A stretch of DNA of 64,000 nt from Kribbella soli (GCF_004331345.1 NZ_SJJZ01000001.1:1674001-1738000), one strand, 5' to 3'; positions 17,047 through 25,893 are shown, counted from the stretch's first letter. The notes: a model not told the origin generated them from the sequence alone. Numbers and translations: made by a program.

Positions 17047-18066
17047 CTACGCGGAGACCAGTCCAGCGGGGTCCTTTCCGGCGAGGAAGGCGGCGACGGC
17101 CTCAGCGGCGATCGTGCCGGCGCGGTGGGCGGTCTGTCGCGTGGCGCCGGCCAGGTGCGGCGTCATCACGATGTTCGGCGCGGTCAGTAGCCGCGATCCC
17201 GCGGGCACCGGCTCGGACGGGAACACGTCGAACGCCGCCGCGCCCAACTGCCCCGACTCCAACGCGTCCACCGTCGCGTCGTAGTCGAGCAACCCGCCAC
17301 GCGCTGTGTTCACCAGTACGGCGCCGCGCGGCATCGCAGCGATCTGCTTGGCACCGATCATCCCGCGGGTCTGATCGGTCAGCCGTGCATGCAGACTGAC
17401 CACGTCCGACTGCCGCAGCAATTCGTCGAGCTCGACCAGTTCGATGCCCTCGGGTGCTTGTTCGACGTACGGATCGGCGACCAGGACGCGGGCGCCGAAC
17501 GCCAGCATCACCCGGGCGACCCGCTGCCCGATCGCGCCGTACCCGACCAGGCCCACGGTCGACCCGTCGAGCTCGAGCCCGCACTCGTCGTACGCGTAGA
17601 GATCGGAGCGCCACTCGCCCTGCTCCAGCGTCCGCTGCAGGCGCGGAAGGTTGCGCAAGGCAGCCATCATCAGCGCGACCGCGTGCTCGGCGGCCGCCAC
17701 CGCGTTCCGTCCGGGTGTCGACGCCACGGCGATCCCCCGCTCGGCCGCCGCGGCCACGTTCACGTTCACCGGACCGCCACGGCACACGACCAGGAAGCGC
17801 AGGTCGGGTGCGGCGTCCAGGACCCGCTCGGTGAATGGTCCCATCTGCGTGACCGCGAGCTCGACCCCGGCCAGTGCCTCGATCAGCTGGTCCTCCGCGT
17901 CGCTCGCCTCGTCCACCTCGGCAACCCGCCCGTACGGCGTCAGCGGCCAGGGCAGCGTGACCTCACGGAACTCGAACGCGACGTCCGGAATCGTGGAGAG
18001 CGCCGCGGCCAGCAGGTCGTTCCGCACGAAGTGGTCGCCGGCGAGCAGCGTCTTGACGGTTCTCAT
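17047..18066 (-). CDS. D-isomer 2-hydroxyacid dehydrogenase
   Basis: 339 aa; ATG 18066 overlaps the FGGY kinase stop. NAD-binding core VGLVGYGAIGQRVARVMLAFGARVLVADPY near residue 170, NTARGGLLDYDATVDALESGQLGAAAFDVFPSEP and the catalytic histidine in TPHLAGATRQTAHRAG. Phosphoglycerate-dehydrogenase/glyoxylate-reductase type without a C-terminal ACT domain. In this operon it probably handles a product of the sugar or polyol kinases; the substrate is unknown. Confidence 0.87.
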   Translation of the reverse strand: MRTVKTLLAGDHFVRNDLLAAALSTIPDVAFEFREVTLPWPLTPYGRVAEVDEASDAEDQLIEALAGVELAVTQMGPFTERVLDAAPDLRFLVVCRGGPVNVNVAAAAERGIAVASTPGRNAVAAAEHAVALMMAALRNLPRLQRTLEQGEWRSDLYAYDECGLELDGSTVGLVGYGAIGQRVARVMLAFGARVLVADPYVEQAPEGIELVELDELLRQSDVVSLHARLTDQTRGMIGAKQIAAMPRGAVLVNTARGGLLDYDATVDALESGQLGAAAFDVFPSEPVPAGSRLLTAPNIVMTPHLAGATRQTAHRAGTIAAEAVAAFLAGKDPAGLVSA

Positions 18067-19529
18067 CAAACTCCTGTGAAGGTAGGTGCTGGGTCGGACC
18101 AGCGTGGGCGGGCCGACTCGATGCGGCGCAGGTAGTGGGCGTAGCCCTCGGCGTAGAAGGCAGCGCGGGCCGGGTCCGGGTCGACTTGGCGGGTCTCCGC
18201 GATCCACTCGGCTCCGGCGCTGTCCGGGTCGATCGCGCGCCGCGCGCAGATCACCGCACCCCGCGCGGCGACCTGTTCGGCCTCGGCGGTGTGCAACGGC
18301 GCGTTCAGTACGTCGGCGAGGATCTGGGTCCACTCGCTGCTCCGGGCGCCACCGCCGCACACGGTGACGCGACCGGTCCAGCCGGCCGCGTCGAGACAGT
18401 GGCGTGCGGCGTACGCGATGCCTTCGCAGGTCGCCCGGACCAGGTCGGCCGTCGTCGTGGACAGCGAGATGCCGTCGACCGTGCCGCGGGCGCGGGTGTC
18501 GACGAACGGGGCACGTTCGCCTGCCTCCGACAGATAGGGCAGGACCGTGACGCCGGACGCGCCGGGCGGGCTGTCCGCGAGCAGCGACGGCAGCTGGTCG
18601 GTGGTGACGCCAACGAGCGCGAGCACGCGGTCGAGGGCCGCCGTACCGACCATTGCCGGCATCGCGCGGAGCCAGACTCCCGGCGTCCAGGTGCCGAGGA
18701 ACAGGCCGGCGGGCTCGCCGTCGACGGGCAGCTCTCGCGTGATGACTTGGCAGGCCAACGTCGTACCGACTGTCAGCAGGGCGTCGCCAGGCTCGGTCAC
18801 GCCGGCGCCTGCCGCCGCGGCCGGAAGATCGTACGGACCAGCGGAGACGCGGGTGCCGGGCGCCATACCGGTCGAGTCGTCGCGCAGCTCACCTACTGGT
18901 CCGGCGGCGGCAACAGGCGCGAGCAGGTGGCGTACGTCGGACAGGCCCGTGGCCGCGAGCGCCTCCTCGTCGTAGCTACCGGTCCTTGGGTCGAGGAACG
19001 GTGCCGAGGCGTCCGACACGTCCGTCGCGCGGACGCCGGTGAGCGCCTGCATCACAACGTCCTTGCAGTACGCCGCCGTACCGGCGCGCTCGATCACGTC
19101 GGGTTCTTCCGCGAGGACGGCGGACAGCAGCGGGCCCGATGCGCCGGGGAACATGCGGTTGCCGGAACGCCGGAACACGTGTTCCGCGACCCCGTCCGCG
19201 GTCCACCGGTCGAGGATCGCGCTGCTGCGCGCGTCCAGCCACGAGATCGCGGGGCGGACCGCCGTACCGTCCGGATCGACCAGCCACAGGCCGTCGCCCT
19301 GCGCGGTGATCGCGAGGACATCGGGACGCGTTCCGACGGCGGCCGCCAGCTCCCCGACCACCTCGTTGACCGAAGCAACGATCTCGGCCGTCTCGTGCTC
19401 GAACCGCCCCGAACCGGGACGGACCAAACGCGTCGGTCGAGCGGCCTCGGCCACCGGACGGCCGCCGGCGTCGAACGCGACGGCCTTCGTGACGGTGGTA
19501 CCTACGTCAACGCCGATGTCCATGCCCAT
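18066..19529 (-). CDS. FGGY-family carbohydrate kinase (second of two)
   Basis: 487 aa. ATP-site motif IGVDVGTTVTKAVAFDAGGRPV, the GDALLTVGTTLACQV region, and the FGGY signature region GISLSTTTADLVRATCEGIAYAARHC followed by TVCGGGARSSEWTQILADVLNAP. GGAGGGGG lies 10 nt before ATG 19529 (an alternative ATG is at 19523). Xylulokinase/erythritol-kinase-like by eye, but the substrate cannot be named. It is only 17 bp from the DeoR regulator gene. Confidence 0.88.
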   Translation of the reverse strand: MGMDIGVDVGTTVTKAVAFDAGGRPVAEAARPTRLVRPGSGRFEHETAEIVASVNEVVGELAAAVGTRPDVLAITAQGDGLWLVDPDGTAVRPAISWLDARSSAILDRWTADGVAEHVFRRSGNRMFPGASGPLLSAVLAEEPDVIERAGTAAYCKDVVMQALTGVRATDVSDASAPFLDPRTGSYDEEALAATGLSDVRHLLAPVAAAGPVGELRDDSTGMAPGTRVSAGPYDLPAAAAGAGVTEPGDALLTVGTTLACQVITRELPVDGEPAGLFLGTWTPGVWLRAMPAMVGTAALDRVLALVGVTTDQLPSLLADSPPGASGVTVLPYLSEAGERAPFVDTRARGTVDGISLSTTTADLVRATCEGIAYAARHCLDAAGWTGRVTVCGGGARSSEWTQILADVLNAPLHTAEAEQVAARGAVICARRAIDPDSAGAEWIAETRQVDPDPARAAFYAEGYAHYLRRIESARPRWSDPAPTFTGV

Positions 19530-19546
19530 GTCGGCACTGCCCCCTC

Positions 19547-20347
19547 CTAGAGTTTGGCGACCTCCACGGTGGCGCCGTGGTCGCGCAGCGGTTGGATCAG
19601 GTCCTTCGGGGTCTTCTCGTCGACGATGACGACGTCGAAGTCGGTCAGCGGAGCGAGCCGGTGCAGGGCGGTGCGCTGCAGCTTGGCGTGATCGACCAGC
19701 AGCACCTTGGTCCGCGCCGAGCGCAGCATGGCCCGCTTGACCAGGACGATCTCCTCCTCCTGGTGGAACGCGTGCGTCGACGACACCGCGGACACCGAGC
19801 AGAACAGCAGGTCGGCGTGCAGCGCTTCGACCGCCTCAGCGCACGGCATGCCGCCGAACGAGTCATGGGTCGCCGAGTAGATCCCGCCGAGCGCCAGCAG
19901 CGTGACGTCCCGCAGTTGCGCCAGCTTGGTGATCGCCGGCAGGAAGTTCGTTGCCACGGTCAACGGAGCGATGTCCTCGAACAGGTCGACCAGGGCCAGC
20001 GCACTGGTCGAGTCGTCGAGCATCACCGACATCCCCGGCTCGATCATCGCCCGCGCGTGCCGGGCGATCGCCGCCTTCTCCGCGTGCGCGGTGTTCAGCC
20101 GGTACGCGACGTTGCTCTCGAACACGCTGGTCGGCTGCGCGCTGACCCCGCCGCGGTACTTCCGGACCACGCCTTGGCGCTCGAGCTCGTCCAGGTCGCG
20201 GTGCACGGTCATCACGCTCACGCCGAACGCCTCGACCAGGTCGTTCGCCGAGACCGAGCCGTGCTTCACGACGTACGCCGCGATCTCGGCCTGCCGGCGC
20301 GCCGGACGACTCAGTTCGGTGGTGTCGCCGTCGACATCCGTAGTCAT
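19547..20347 (-). CDS. DeoR/GlpR-family regulator
   Basis: 266 aa from ATG 20347 (ATGA overlap with the phosphatase gene). N-terminal DeoR HTH: RRQAEIAAYVVKHGSVSANDLVEAFGVSVMTVHRDLDELERQG. The C-terminal sensor domain is of the phosphosugar-isomerase type (MLDDSTSALALVDLF, ATNFLPAITKL, LLALGGIY). DeoR sensors usually bind a phosphorylated sugar, which the operon's kinases would make. It is embedded in the operon and probably autoregulates through the palindrome at 22327-22346. Confidence 0.92.
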   Translation of the reverse strand: MTTDVDGDTTELSRPARRQAEIAAYVVKHGSVSANDLVEAFGVSVMTVHRDLDELERQGVVRKYRGGVSAQPTSVFESNVAYRLNTAHAEKAAIARHARAMIEPGMSVMLDDSTSALALVDLFEDIAPLTVATNFLPAITKLAQLRDVTLLALGGIYSATHDSFGGMPCAEAVEALHADLLFCSVSAVSSTHAFHQEEEIVLVKRAMLRSARTKVLLVDHAKLQRTALHRLAPLTDFDVVIVDEKTPKDLIQPLRDHGATVEVAKL

Positions 20348-20961
20348 GCCAGGGTCTCCATTCGCACAGGAGGAACGTTGTACGCCTCGAGACCCACTGT
20401 GCCGTCCTGCCAGCGCAAACGCACCAGCGCCGCGGGACCGAGCGCAGGTAGCAGTCTGCGGTAGTCGTTCAGTCGCAGACCGAGCACCCTGCACACGAGC
20501 AACCGGATGAGCGTGTTGTGCGCGACCACGAGGACCTTCTGACCCTGGTGCCGCTGCCCGATCTCGTCGAAGACCTCGCGGACCCGATCGGCCGCCAGGG
20601 CCGGGTCCTCGCCGCCCGGGAAGTGGTCCCGTACCGGGTCGAGCTCGAACGCCTTGCCCACCGCCGGCGGCAGCTCACTGAGCATCTTGCCCTCGGCCGA
20701 ACCGAAGTCGACCTCGCGCAACCGGGCGTCCAGCGTGGGCGTCAGGCCGAGCATCTCGGCGGCCGGCGTGATCGTCTGCCGGGCACGCAGCATCGGCGAC
20801 GCCCACAGCGCATCGGGTGCATAGTCCGCGGCCCAGTCCTTGAGTTGCTGCGCCTGCCGTACGCCGACCTCGTCGATCGGGAGGTCCGTGGAACCGGTGT
20901 ACCGGTTGCCGTGGTGCCATTCGGTCCGGCCGTGGCGGGCCAGCACGATCGTCGTTCTCAT
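20344..20961 (-). CDS. Histidine phosphatase (phosphoglycerate-mutase-like)
   Basis: 205 aa. Catalytic RHG motif in LARHGRTEWHHGNRYTGSTDLPIDEVG, with RARQT and LREVDFGSAEGK. The second histidine is in VVAHNTLIRLLVCRVLG. Likely a phosphatase acting on a small phosphorylated metabolite rather than a glycolytic mutase. Its position between two kinases and a phosphosugar-sensing regulator suggests it removes excess sugar phosphate. It is coupled by ATGA overlaps on both sides. Confidence 0.87.
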   Translation of the reverse strand: MRTTIVLARHGRTEWHHGNRYTGSTDLPIDEVGVRQAQQLKDWAADYAPDALWASPMLRARQTITPAAEMLGLTPTLDARLREVDFGSAEGKMLSELPPAVGKAFELDPVRDHFPGGEDPALAADRVREVFDEIGQRHQGQKVLVVAHNTLIRLLVCRVLGLRLNDYRRLLPALGPAALVRLRWQDGTVGLEAYNVPPVRMETLA

Positions 20962-22307
20962 CCCCTGTACCCCCGGCGGTCGAGTTCGGCGACGAACTCG
21001 CCGTACAGATCGTCAAGTCGCTGGCCATCCAGTCGTTGGCCGCGCGGCTCGAGGACGTGGTCGACGCGGACCATCCGTCGCGCCGTCCCGGTGAGATCGG
21101 TCCCGCCGGACGCGGCCAGAACCGCCATCCCGTACGCCGGGTCCGGGACGGCGGGGAGCTCTACCGGTACGCCGAGGACGTCGGCGCGGAGCTGATTCCA
21201 GTACCCGGCCCGGGTGGCACCGCCGGTGAGCGAGACCGAGCGGACCGGTTCGGCACCGAGCGTCTCCAGGTGCTCGAACGCGAGTCGTTCGATGAACGCG
21301 ACACCTTGCAGCACAGCGGCGTACGTCTGCAGGTCATCGGTGGTGGTGCCGAGTGTGAACCGTTCGGCTTGCGGCGCGACGAAGGGGAAGCGCTCGCCGG
21401 TTTTGGTGAGGGGGTAGATGACTGCACCGATCGGGTGGGCGGCACGATCCAAAGCGTCGAGGTCGGCACCGGGAAGCAGTTCGGTGAGTACGCCGGCGCC
21501 GGTGCTGGACGCGCCGCCCGGAAGCCAGCCACCGTCGGGATGACGGTGGCTGTAGACAGCTCCGGTGGGGTCGGTCAGCAACTCGGTGCTGACGCCTTTG
21601 ATGACGAGCGTCGTGCCGAGGACCGAGTTCCACGCGCCAGGAGCGAGGGCGCCGGCGGCGATCTGGGCAGCGCAGCCGTCGGTCATGCCGGCGTAAACGG
21701 GTACGCCGTCCGGCGTGCGGCCGAGCTCGGTGCCGGGGCGGACGACCTCGGGGAACGCGGCGAGCGGGAGGCCGAGTTTGTCGAACGCAGCGGCCGGCCA
21801 GGCGTCGGCGATCAGGTCGTAGCCGGTCTTGAGGGCGTGGCTGGTGTCGGTCGCGACCGGGTGGCCGACGAGGTGCGCCGCGACGAAGTCGGCGCTGTGG
21901 ACCACGCGGCGGTCGGCCAGGTCGAGATCGAGGATCTTCGGGAGCGCCCAGGTGGGTTGCATGCTGGTCGCCCAGCGATCCGGGTCGGCGTCCACGATGT
22001 GGTCGCGACGGGCGGCCGCGCGCGCGTCGTCGTACATCAGAGCCGGGGTGACGGGGCGGCCGGCGCGGTCGGTCAGCAGGAAGGTGCCGGAGGTGGAGCA
22101 GATCGCGATGCCGTCGAGCCCGGTCGTTCCGACCTCCGCGAGGACCGCGTCGACGGCGGTCAGCCAGGCCTGCGGGTCCTGCTCGTGACGGACGCCGTCA
22201 CGATGGCTGGTGAGCGGACGCGTTGCACGGGACAGAACGTGACCCTTGGCATCGGCCAGCACGGCACGCACACTTTGCGTGCCGAGGTCGAGCCCGATCC
22301 AGCCCAC
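20958..22307 (-). CDS. FGGY-family carbohydrate kinase (first of two)
   Basis: 449 aa from GTG 22307, with GGGAGG 6-8 nt upstream. Motifs: WIGLDLGTQSVRAVLADAKG, VYAGMTDGCAAQIAAGALAPGAWNSVLGTTLVIKG, and VSLTGGATRAGYWNQLRADVLGVPVELP. Same superfamily as the second kinase but clearly divergent, so the two probably act on different substrates or steps. First gene of the operon; a strong palindrome lies in its leader. Confidence 0.87.
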   Translation of the reverse strand: MGWIGLDLGTQSVRAVLADAKGHVLSRATRPLTSHRDGVRHEQDPQAWLTAVDAVLAEVGTTGLDGIAICSTSGTFLLTDRAGRPVTPALMYDDARAAARRDHIVDADPDRWATSMQPTWALPKILDLDLADRRVVHSADFVAAHLVGHPVATDTSHALKTGYDLIADAWPAAAFDKLGLPLAAFPEVVRPGTELGRTPDGVPVYAGMTDGCAAQIAAGALAPGAWNSVLGTTLVIKGVSTELLTDPTGAVYSHRHPDGGWLPGGASSTGAGVLTELLPGADLDALDRAAHPIGAVIYPLTKTGERFPFVAPQAERFTLGTTTDDLQTYAAVLQGVAFIERLAFEHLETLGAEPVRSVSLTGGATRAGYWNQLRADVLGVPVELPAVPDPAYGMAVLAASGGTDLTGTARRMVRVDHVLEPRGQRLDGQRLDDLYGEFVAELDRRGYRG

Positions 22308-22326
22308 GAAGCGCCTCCCAGGTGAG

Positions 22327-22346
22327 TGTTATCTACATTGATAACA
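22327..22346. promoter_or_regulatory. Probable DeoR operator
   Basis: TGTTATC-N6-GATAACA, with 7-bp perfect arms, lies 20 bp upstream of the first kinase start. A second overlapping pair, GTGTTAT (22326-22332) and ATAACAC (22346-22352), extends it. AT-rich and correctly placed for autoregulation by the operon's DeoR protein. Confidence 0.7.
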
Positions 22347-22404
22347 TAACACCAGAAGACGATAAGAACGCACCAGGCCCTTGACCGAAGACGGACAAAG
22401 AACA

Positions 22405-22434
22405 GCTCCCGCAAGCCGGTCGGCCGGCGGGAGC
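22405..22434 (-). terminator. Hairpin terminator of the small Pro/Trp-rich protein gene
   Basis: GCTCCCGC and GCGGGAGC arms enclose a GC-rich inner stem, 20 nt beyond the leftward gene's stop. No clear U-tract, as is usual in this GC range. Confidence 0.6.
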
Positions 22435-22453
22435 CAGTGGATTCAACGGTCGG

Positions 22454-22687
22454 TCAGGAGTGCATCAGAACCAGGGCCGGGTCGGCCGTGGCCAGCTGGA
22501 GCCGGCCGGCGTCGACAGCGCCGCACGCGCCGATCGGACCGCTGCTGCGGCGACCGTTGCGGTTGAGCCAGAAGCGCCACCCCGCCGGGGCCTCGGGCCA
22601 GGCCGGGTCGGGCGTCCAGCCGACCGGCGGACGCCAGCCGGCCGTCGGCGGCTGCGGCCACTGCGGTGGCGGGTTGAACTTGTGCAC
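22454..22687 (-). CDS. Small Pro/Trp-rich protein
   Basis: 77 aa from GTG 22687, with GGAGGG 7 nt upstream. The sequence is a run of FNPPPQWPQPP, GWRPPVGWTPDP, WPEAPAGWRFWL, a GW/PP pattern common at the N-terminus of actinobacterial membrane proteins. Here it stands alone, with no membrane segment after it and an unrelated Gly/Ala/Leu-rich tail. It could be a stand-alone adaptor or a broken-off piece of such a protein. Function unknown. Confidence 0.65.
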   Translation of the reverse strand: MHKFNPPPQWPQPPTAGWRPPVGWTPDPAWPEAPAGWRFWLNRNGRRSSGPIGACGAVDAGRLQLATADPALVLMHS

Positions 22688-22984
22688 GAGCGGTCCCTCC
22701 GGATTCCCCAGCGATCCGCTGAGCGGAACTGTCTGACAGATCAACGATCTGGCACACCGAATGTCACGGATAAATCTTCGTAAAGTTTCATCGGTGTACG
22801 GGGACCCATCTCAGCACCGAAACAGCGTCTCGGCAACCGTTCTCTCAACCACCGGACTGCACGTGCATCGGCAGAGGCATTAGTTGCCTCCTCCACAGCT
22901 ACACGCCAGTTGTCCACAGCAACCGCCTGTATATCCACAGCTCCAGCCTGTTATCCACAGGCGAATCTGTGGACATCCGGCCTG
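22688..22984. other. 297-bp intergenic region with DnaA boxes
   Basis: No convincing gene. Near the small-gene start are two short palindromes, TCCGCT-G-AGCGGA (in 22715-22735) and CTGTC-T-GACAG. The right half holds the DnaA-box cluster listed separately. The stretch is less GC-rich than its surroundings. Confidence 0.6.
22910..22976. other. Cluster of four DnaA boxes
   Basis: TTGTCCACA at 22910-22918, ATATCCACA at 22931-22939, TTATCCACA at 22951-22959 and the inverted box ATGTCCACA (minus strand) at 22968-22976. Starts are 21, 20 and 17 bp apart, close to two helical turns. TTATCCACA and TTGTCCACA are the E. coli and actinobacterial consensus forms. The neighbours are not dnaA, dnaN or gyrB, so this is not a standard oriC. 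Confidence 0.75.
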
Positions 22985-25627
22985 TTACTCGTCGTACAGG
23001 CGGTCGTGCACGCGGTGATGGTCGGTGAGGGACTGGGCGAGGGTGTGGCCGAGGGAGCGGTAGGCCTCGAAGTCCCATTCGTCGTAGAACTGATCGCCGG
23101 TGGTGCGGCGGGGGAAGTCGGCGTGCTCAGCGGCGTACTGCTCGAGGTCCCAGTCGAGATGGCCGGCGAGGACGGCCTTGACGAAGAAGATCTCGGTCTT
23201 GTACGGCTTCTCCTCGCCCTCCTCCAACGGGTGCGTCGCGATGCCGTAGGCCCACGCGCGATCGGCGCGGGACTTGCCGCCGCGGGCCATCGGGGCCGGG
23301 TCGAGGCTGATCTCGATGCCGTGGTCCATCCGGGCGGTGGCGATCGCCTCGGCGAGCGCGGTGAAGCGGTCCTCGGCGTCGTTCGAGGCGTCGATCGTGA
23401 TCACCTGCGCGGGCTTGCGGCGGAGTGCCTCGACCAGGCCGAGATTGTCGTAGTGGCCGCCGTCGGTCACGTAGATCCGGCGTTCGTACATCGACGGCGA
23501 CCCGACCGCCTCGTGCAGCAGCCGGTACGGGCCGGGCTTGTCGACCACGCTGCCGACGTACCGGCGTACCTTCGCGATGAAGCCGGTCCGGTCCGGGAAG
23601 GCCGGCTCGGCGCGGTTGTTCCAGTACGGGTTCGGCAGCCACACGCCGAGCCGTGCATTGAGTACGGCGAGCAACAGGCGCACTGGCCGCGTCCGGGCGT
23701 TCACCCGGCCGGTCAGCGGGCTGAACGCGGCACCGCTGATCGCCATCGCCGCCGGCACCGTGACCTCGCGCTTGAGTACGTCGGCCTCGCGCTCGTAGTC
23801 GGCTGTCTCGCGCCGGCCGCCGTCCGGCAGCGACCGGTCCCCGACGATCCCGATCTGCTCGGCGTCGAACACGAACGGCACGCAGTCACGCTGCGTCGGC
23901 ACGAAGTCCGGGTCGTCGACGTTCGCGACGCCGGCGATGACGAGCTGCGGCCCGCCCTCGATCGGCTTCGCCCAGTCCGAGTACCGCAGCCGCAGGTGGT
24001 AGTCGAGTCCGACCGCGGCGCCGTTGTCCTGCCGCGTCACCAGGAACGCGCGCGACAGCCGCTCCCGGTAGAAGGAGTGCAGCGAGGTCCGGTTCGCATC
24101 GGTGAGCAGTTTGATCGCGAGTGCGATCGCGACCAGGATCAGCGCGACGTTCCAGTCCTCCTGGTACGTCACGTCGGTCGCGTAGCCGCCGGTCCAGCGC
24201 AGCAGCGCGATGACGGCGGCGATCACGATGATCGCGCTGGCCGCCCACGGTGCGAGCTTGGTCCGCGCGAACACCAGCAGCCGTGCGCGCAGTCCGGTCG
24301 CCGCCTTGCCTTCGACGGTCAGTCCGTTCCAGACCGCTTTGCCCAGGCCGATCAGGACGACGACCAGCGCGCCGAACGACGCGACACCCTGTTTCGTTGG
24401 GTCGACCAACGCCAGCAGCGCCGACGGCAGACTCGGTTGGTCGATGGATTCGCCGGGGATCTTCCCCAACAGATAAAGGCCTCCCGGCACGCCGAGCAGC
24501 AGGACGGCGACCGGTACGCCGTACCGAAGCGTCACGTTGCCGATCGTGGTGAGGATCGTGCGGACGAGGTCCGGCATCCGCGCCCAGCGGTCCCAGACCT
24601 TCTCGATCAGGAACATCAGCGCGCTCAGCGCGAGCAGGAACACGGACATGCCGACGAAGAACCAGGAATCGTTCGGCCGCCAGTCCACCTGGAGGCCGGA
24701 CGTGATCACCTTCTGGTCGGCGAGGAACCACCCTAGGACCCAGGCGATCGCGCGCAGCGTGATGCCGATCAGCAGCAGATTCACCACCAGGCCGAACAGC
24801 ACCGACATCGCCGCGCGGAACATCGCCCGGCCGCCGGACAAGAGGTAGCGGGTCTGCCGGCGCAGGCGGGCCAGCTCGGGTGATCCCGGCGAGAACGGAT
24901 CGGCGCAGGTACGACGAAGTACGTGGAAGGCCGCGGCCATGTACCCGCCGCCGCTGACGCCGATGACGGTCGACGCCTTGTCGTACAGACCGCGCTCGCG
25001 CAGCAGCTGCAGCGCACCGAGGCAGAACGATGCCGAGCGGATCCCGCCGCCGGAACAGGTGATGACGAGGCGGCCGGCATCCTTGCCGTCACGCTTCGCG
25101 CGCCGGAACGTCGCGGGCGGCGTCGGCTCCACGCCGTACCACTTCCGCTGACCGAAGCGGCTCGTCGCGAACAGGCATACGGCGAGGATCAGTACGCCGG
25201 CGACGAACACGACCCGCATCAACCAGGTGAACCAGCCGGTGGAGAGGTCGGCGCACGGGGCGGAACCGAAGTCGCCCCAGAGGATCAGGTTCTCGGCGAT
25301 GTCGAGGACGGCGGCGACCATGACGATCCAGGACCCCGCGGCCGCGACCCGCTTCCAGGACTGGAGGTTCAGGAACCTGACGTACTTGTACGCCCGGTAC
25401 GCCGTGTACACGGCCGCCAGGACGAACGCCGAGTCGACGAGGATCGAGAGCCGGCCCGGTGCCTCGCAGCCGGACGCCGATCCGGCCGCTTCGTGGACCG
25501 CGGCGCGCATCGGCACCTGCACGATTGCGAGGACGATGGCGAGTTGGAGCGTCGTGGTGAAGGTCCGTCGGCGGCCGATCTGCTCGATCGTGGCGTCGCC
25601 CTTGGTGCCGTCCGAGTCCCCGAGCAT
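22985..25627 (-). CDS. Large membrane patatin-like phospholipase
   Basis: 880 aa from ATG 25627. The N-terminal part has about four membrane segments (residues 20-170). A patatin core begins with ITCSGGGIRSASFCLGALQLL near residue 192 (oxyanion hole), and VSGGGYMAAAF near 224 carries the nucleophile serine. It is interrupted by a block of five or more membrane segments (about 290-540) and ends with YVTDGGHYDNLGLVEAL near 724, which supplies the catalytic aspartate. A lipid acyl hydrolase at the membrane is likely. Splitting the Ser/Asp dyad around a transmembrane insert is unusual. Confidence 0.82.
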   Translation of the reverse strand: MLGDSDGTKGDATIEQIGRRRTFTTTLQLAIVLAIVQVPMRAAVHEAAGSASGCEAPGRLSILVDSAFVLAAVYTAYRAYKYVRFLNLQSWKRVAAAGSWIVMVAAVLDIAENLILWGDFGSAPCADLSTGWFTWLMRVVFVAGVLILAVCLFATSRFGQRKWYGVEPTPPATFRRAKRDGKDAGRLVITCSGGGIRSASFCLGALQLLRERGLYDKASTVIGVSGGGYMAAAFHVLRRTCADPFSPGSPELARLRRQTRYLLSGGRAMFRAAMSVLFGLVVNLLLIGITLRAIAWVLGWFLADQKVITSGLQVDWRPNDSWFFVGMSVFLLALSALMFLIEKVWDRWARMPDLVRTILTTIGNVTLRYGVPVAVLLLGVPGGLYLLGKIPGESIDQPSLPSALLALVDPTKQGVASFGALVVVLIGLGKAVWNGLTVEGKAATGLRARLLVFARTKLAPWAASAIIVIAAVIALLRWTGGYATDVTYQEDWNVALILVAIALAIKLLTDANRTSLHSFYRERLSRAFLVTRQDNGAAVGLDYHLRLRYSDWAKPIEGGPQLVIAGVANVDDPDFVPTQRDCVPFVFDAEQIGIVGDRSLPDGGRRETADYEREADVLKREVTVPAAMAISGAAFSPLTGRVNARTRPVRLLLAVLNARLGVWLPNPYWNNRAEPAFPDRTGFIAKVRRYVGSVVDKPGPYRLLHEAVGSPSMYERRIYVTDGGHYDNLGLVEALRRKPAQVITIDASNDAEDRFTALAEAIATARMDHGIEISLDPAPMARGGKSRADRAWAYGIATHPLEEGEEKPYKTEIFFVKAVLAGHLDWDLEQYAAEHADFPRRTTGDQFYDEWDFEAYRSLGHTLAQSLTDHHRVHDRLYDE

Positions 25628-25647
25628 CGCCCCATCATGCCGGGGCG
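25628..25647 (-). promoter_or_regulatory. Hairpin abutting the patatin start codon
   Basis: CGCCCC and GGGGCG arms around 8 nt sit immediately 5' of ATG 25627, in the 26-bp gap after the 79-aa gene. In RNA the stem would cover the ribosome-binding region, so it may lower patatin translation or terminate the upstream message. Confidence 0.45.
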
Positions 25648-25653
25648 TGGGGT

Positions 25654-25893
25654 CTAGGCGACCCGAGCGTGATCGTCTGCGCGGGTCTCGCTGATCCGGG
25701 GCGGTACGTCGCCGCCGGCGACCGCCTGGTCGAGCGCGGCGAGTTCGGTGCAGGCGAGGGCGATGGCCTCGGCCTGGGTGCGGCAGCCGTCGGCGTACCA
25801 GTAGGGGTCGTCGGGCTGCCGGTCGTCGGCGTCGTCGATGTCGGCGTACCAGCAATCGTGCCGGTAGTGCACGACCCGAACCTTGAGCTTCAT
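25654..25893 (-). CDS. Small hypothetical protein (79 aa)
   Basis: 79 aa from ATG 25893. Reads MKLKVRVVHYRHDCWYADIDD then DDPYWYADGCRTQAEAIALACTELAAL. The central part resembles HicB-like/DUF1902-type beta-alpha folds (substrate strand plus helix), but I cannot assign it. No HicA-like toxin lies beside it. It sits 26 bp upstream of the patatin gene on the same strand and may be cotranscribed. Confidence 0.6.
   Translation of the reverse strand: MKLKVRVVHYRHDCWYADIDDADDRQPDDPYWYADGCRTQAEAIALACTELAALDQAVAGGDVPPRISETRADDHARVA

Noticed and set aside
22741..22938. Leftward 65-codon open frame over the DnaA boxes
   Set aside because: Roughly half of its third positions are G or C, unlike real genes here. 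It has no ribosome-binding site, and its first codons are made of the DnaA boxes themselves.
22910..22976. Chromosomal origin (oriC)
   Set aside because: The boxes are real, but only four are seen, with no AT-rich unwinding region and no dnaA, dnaN, gyrB or rpmH neighbours.
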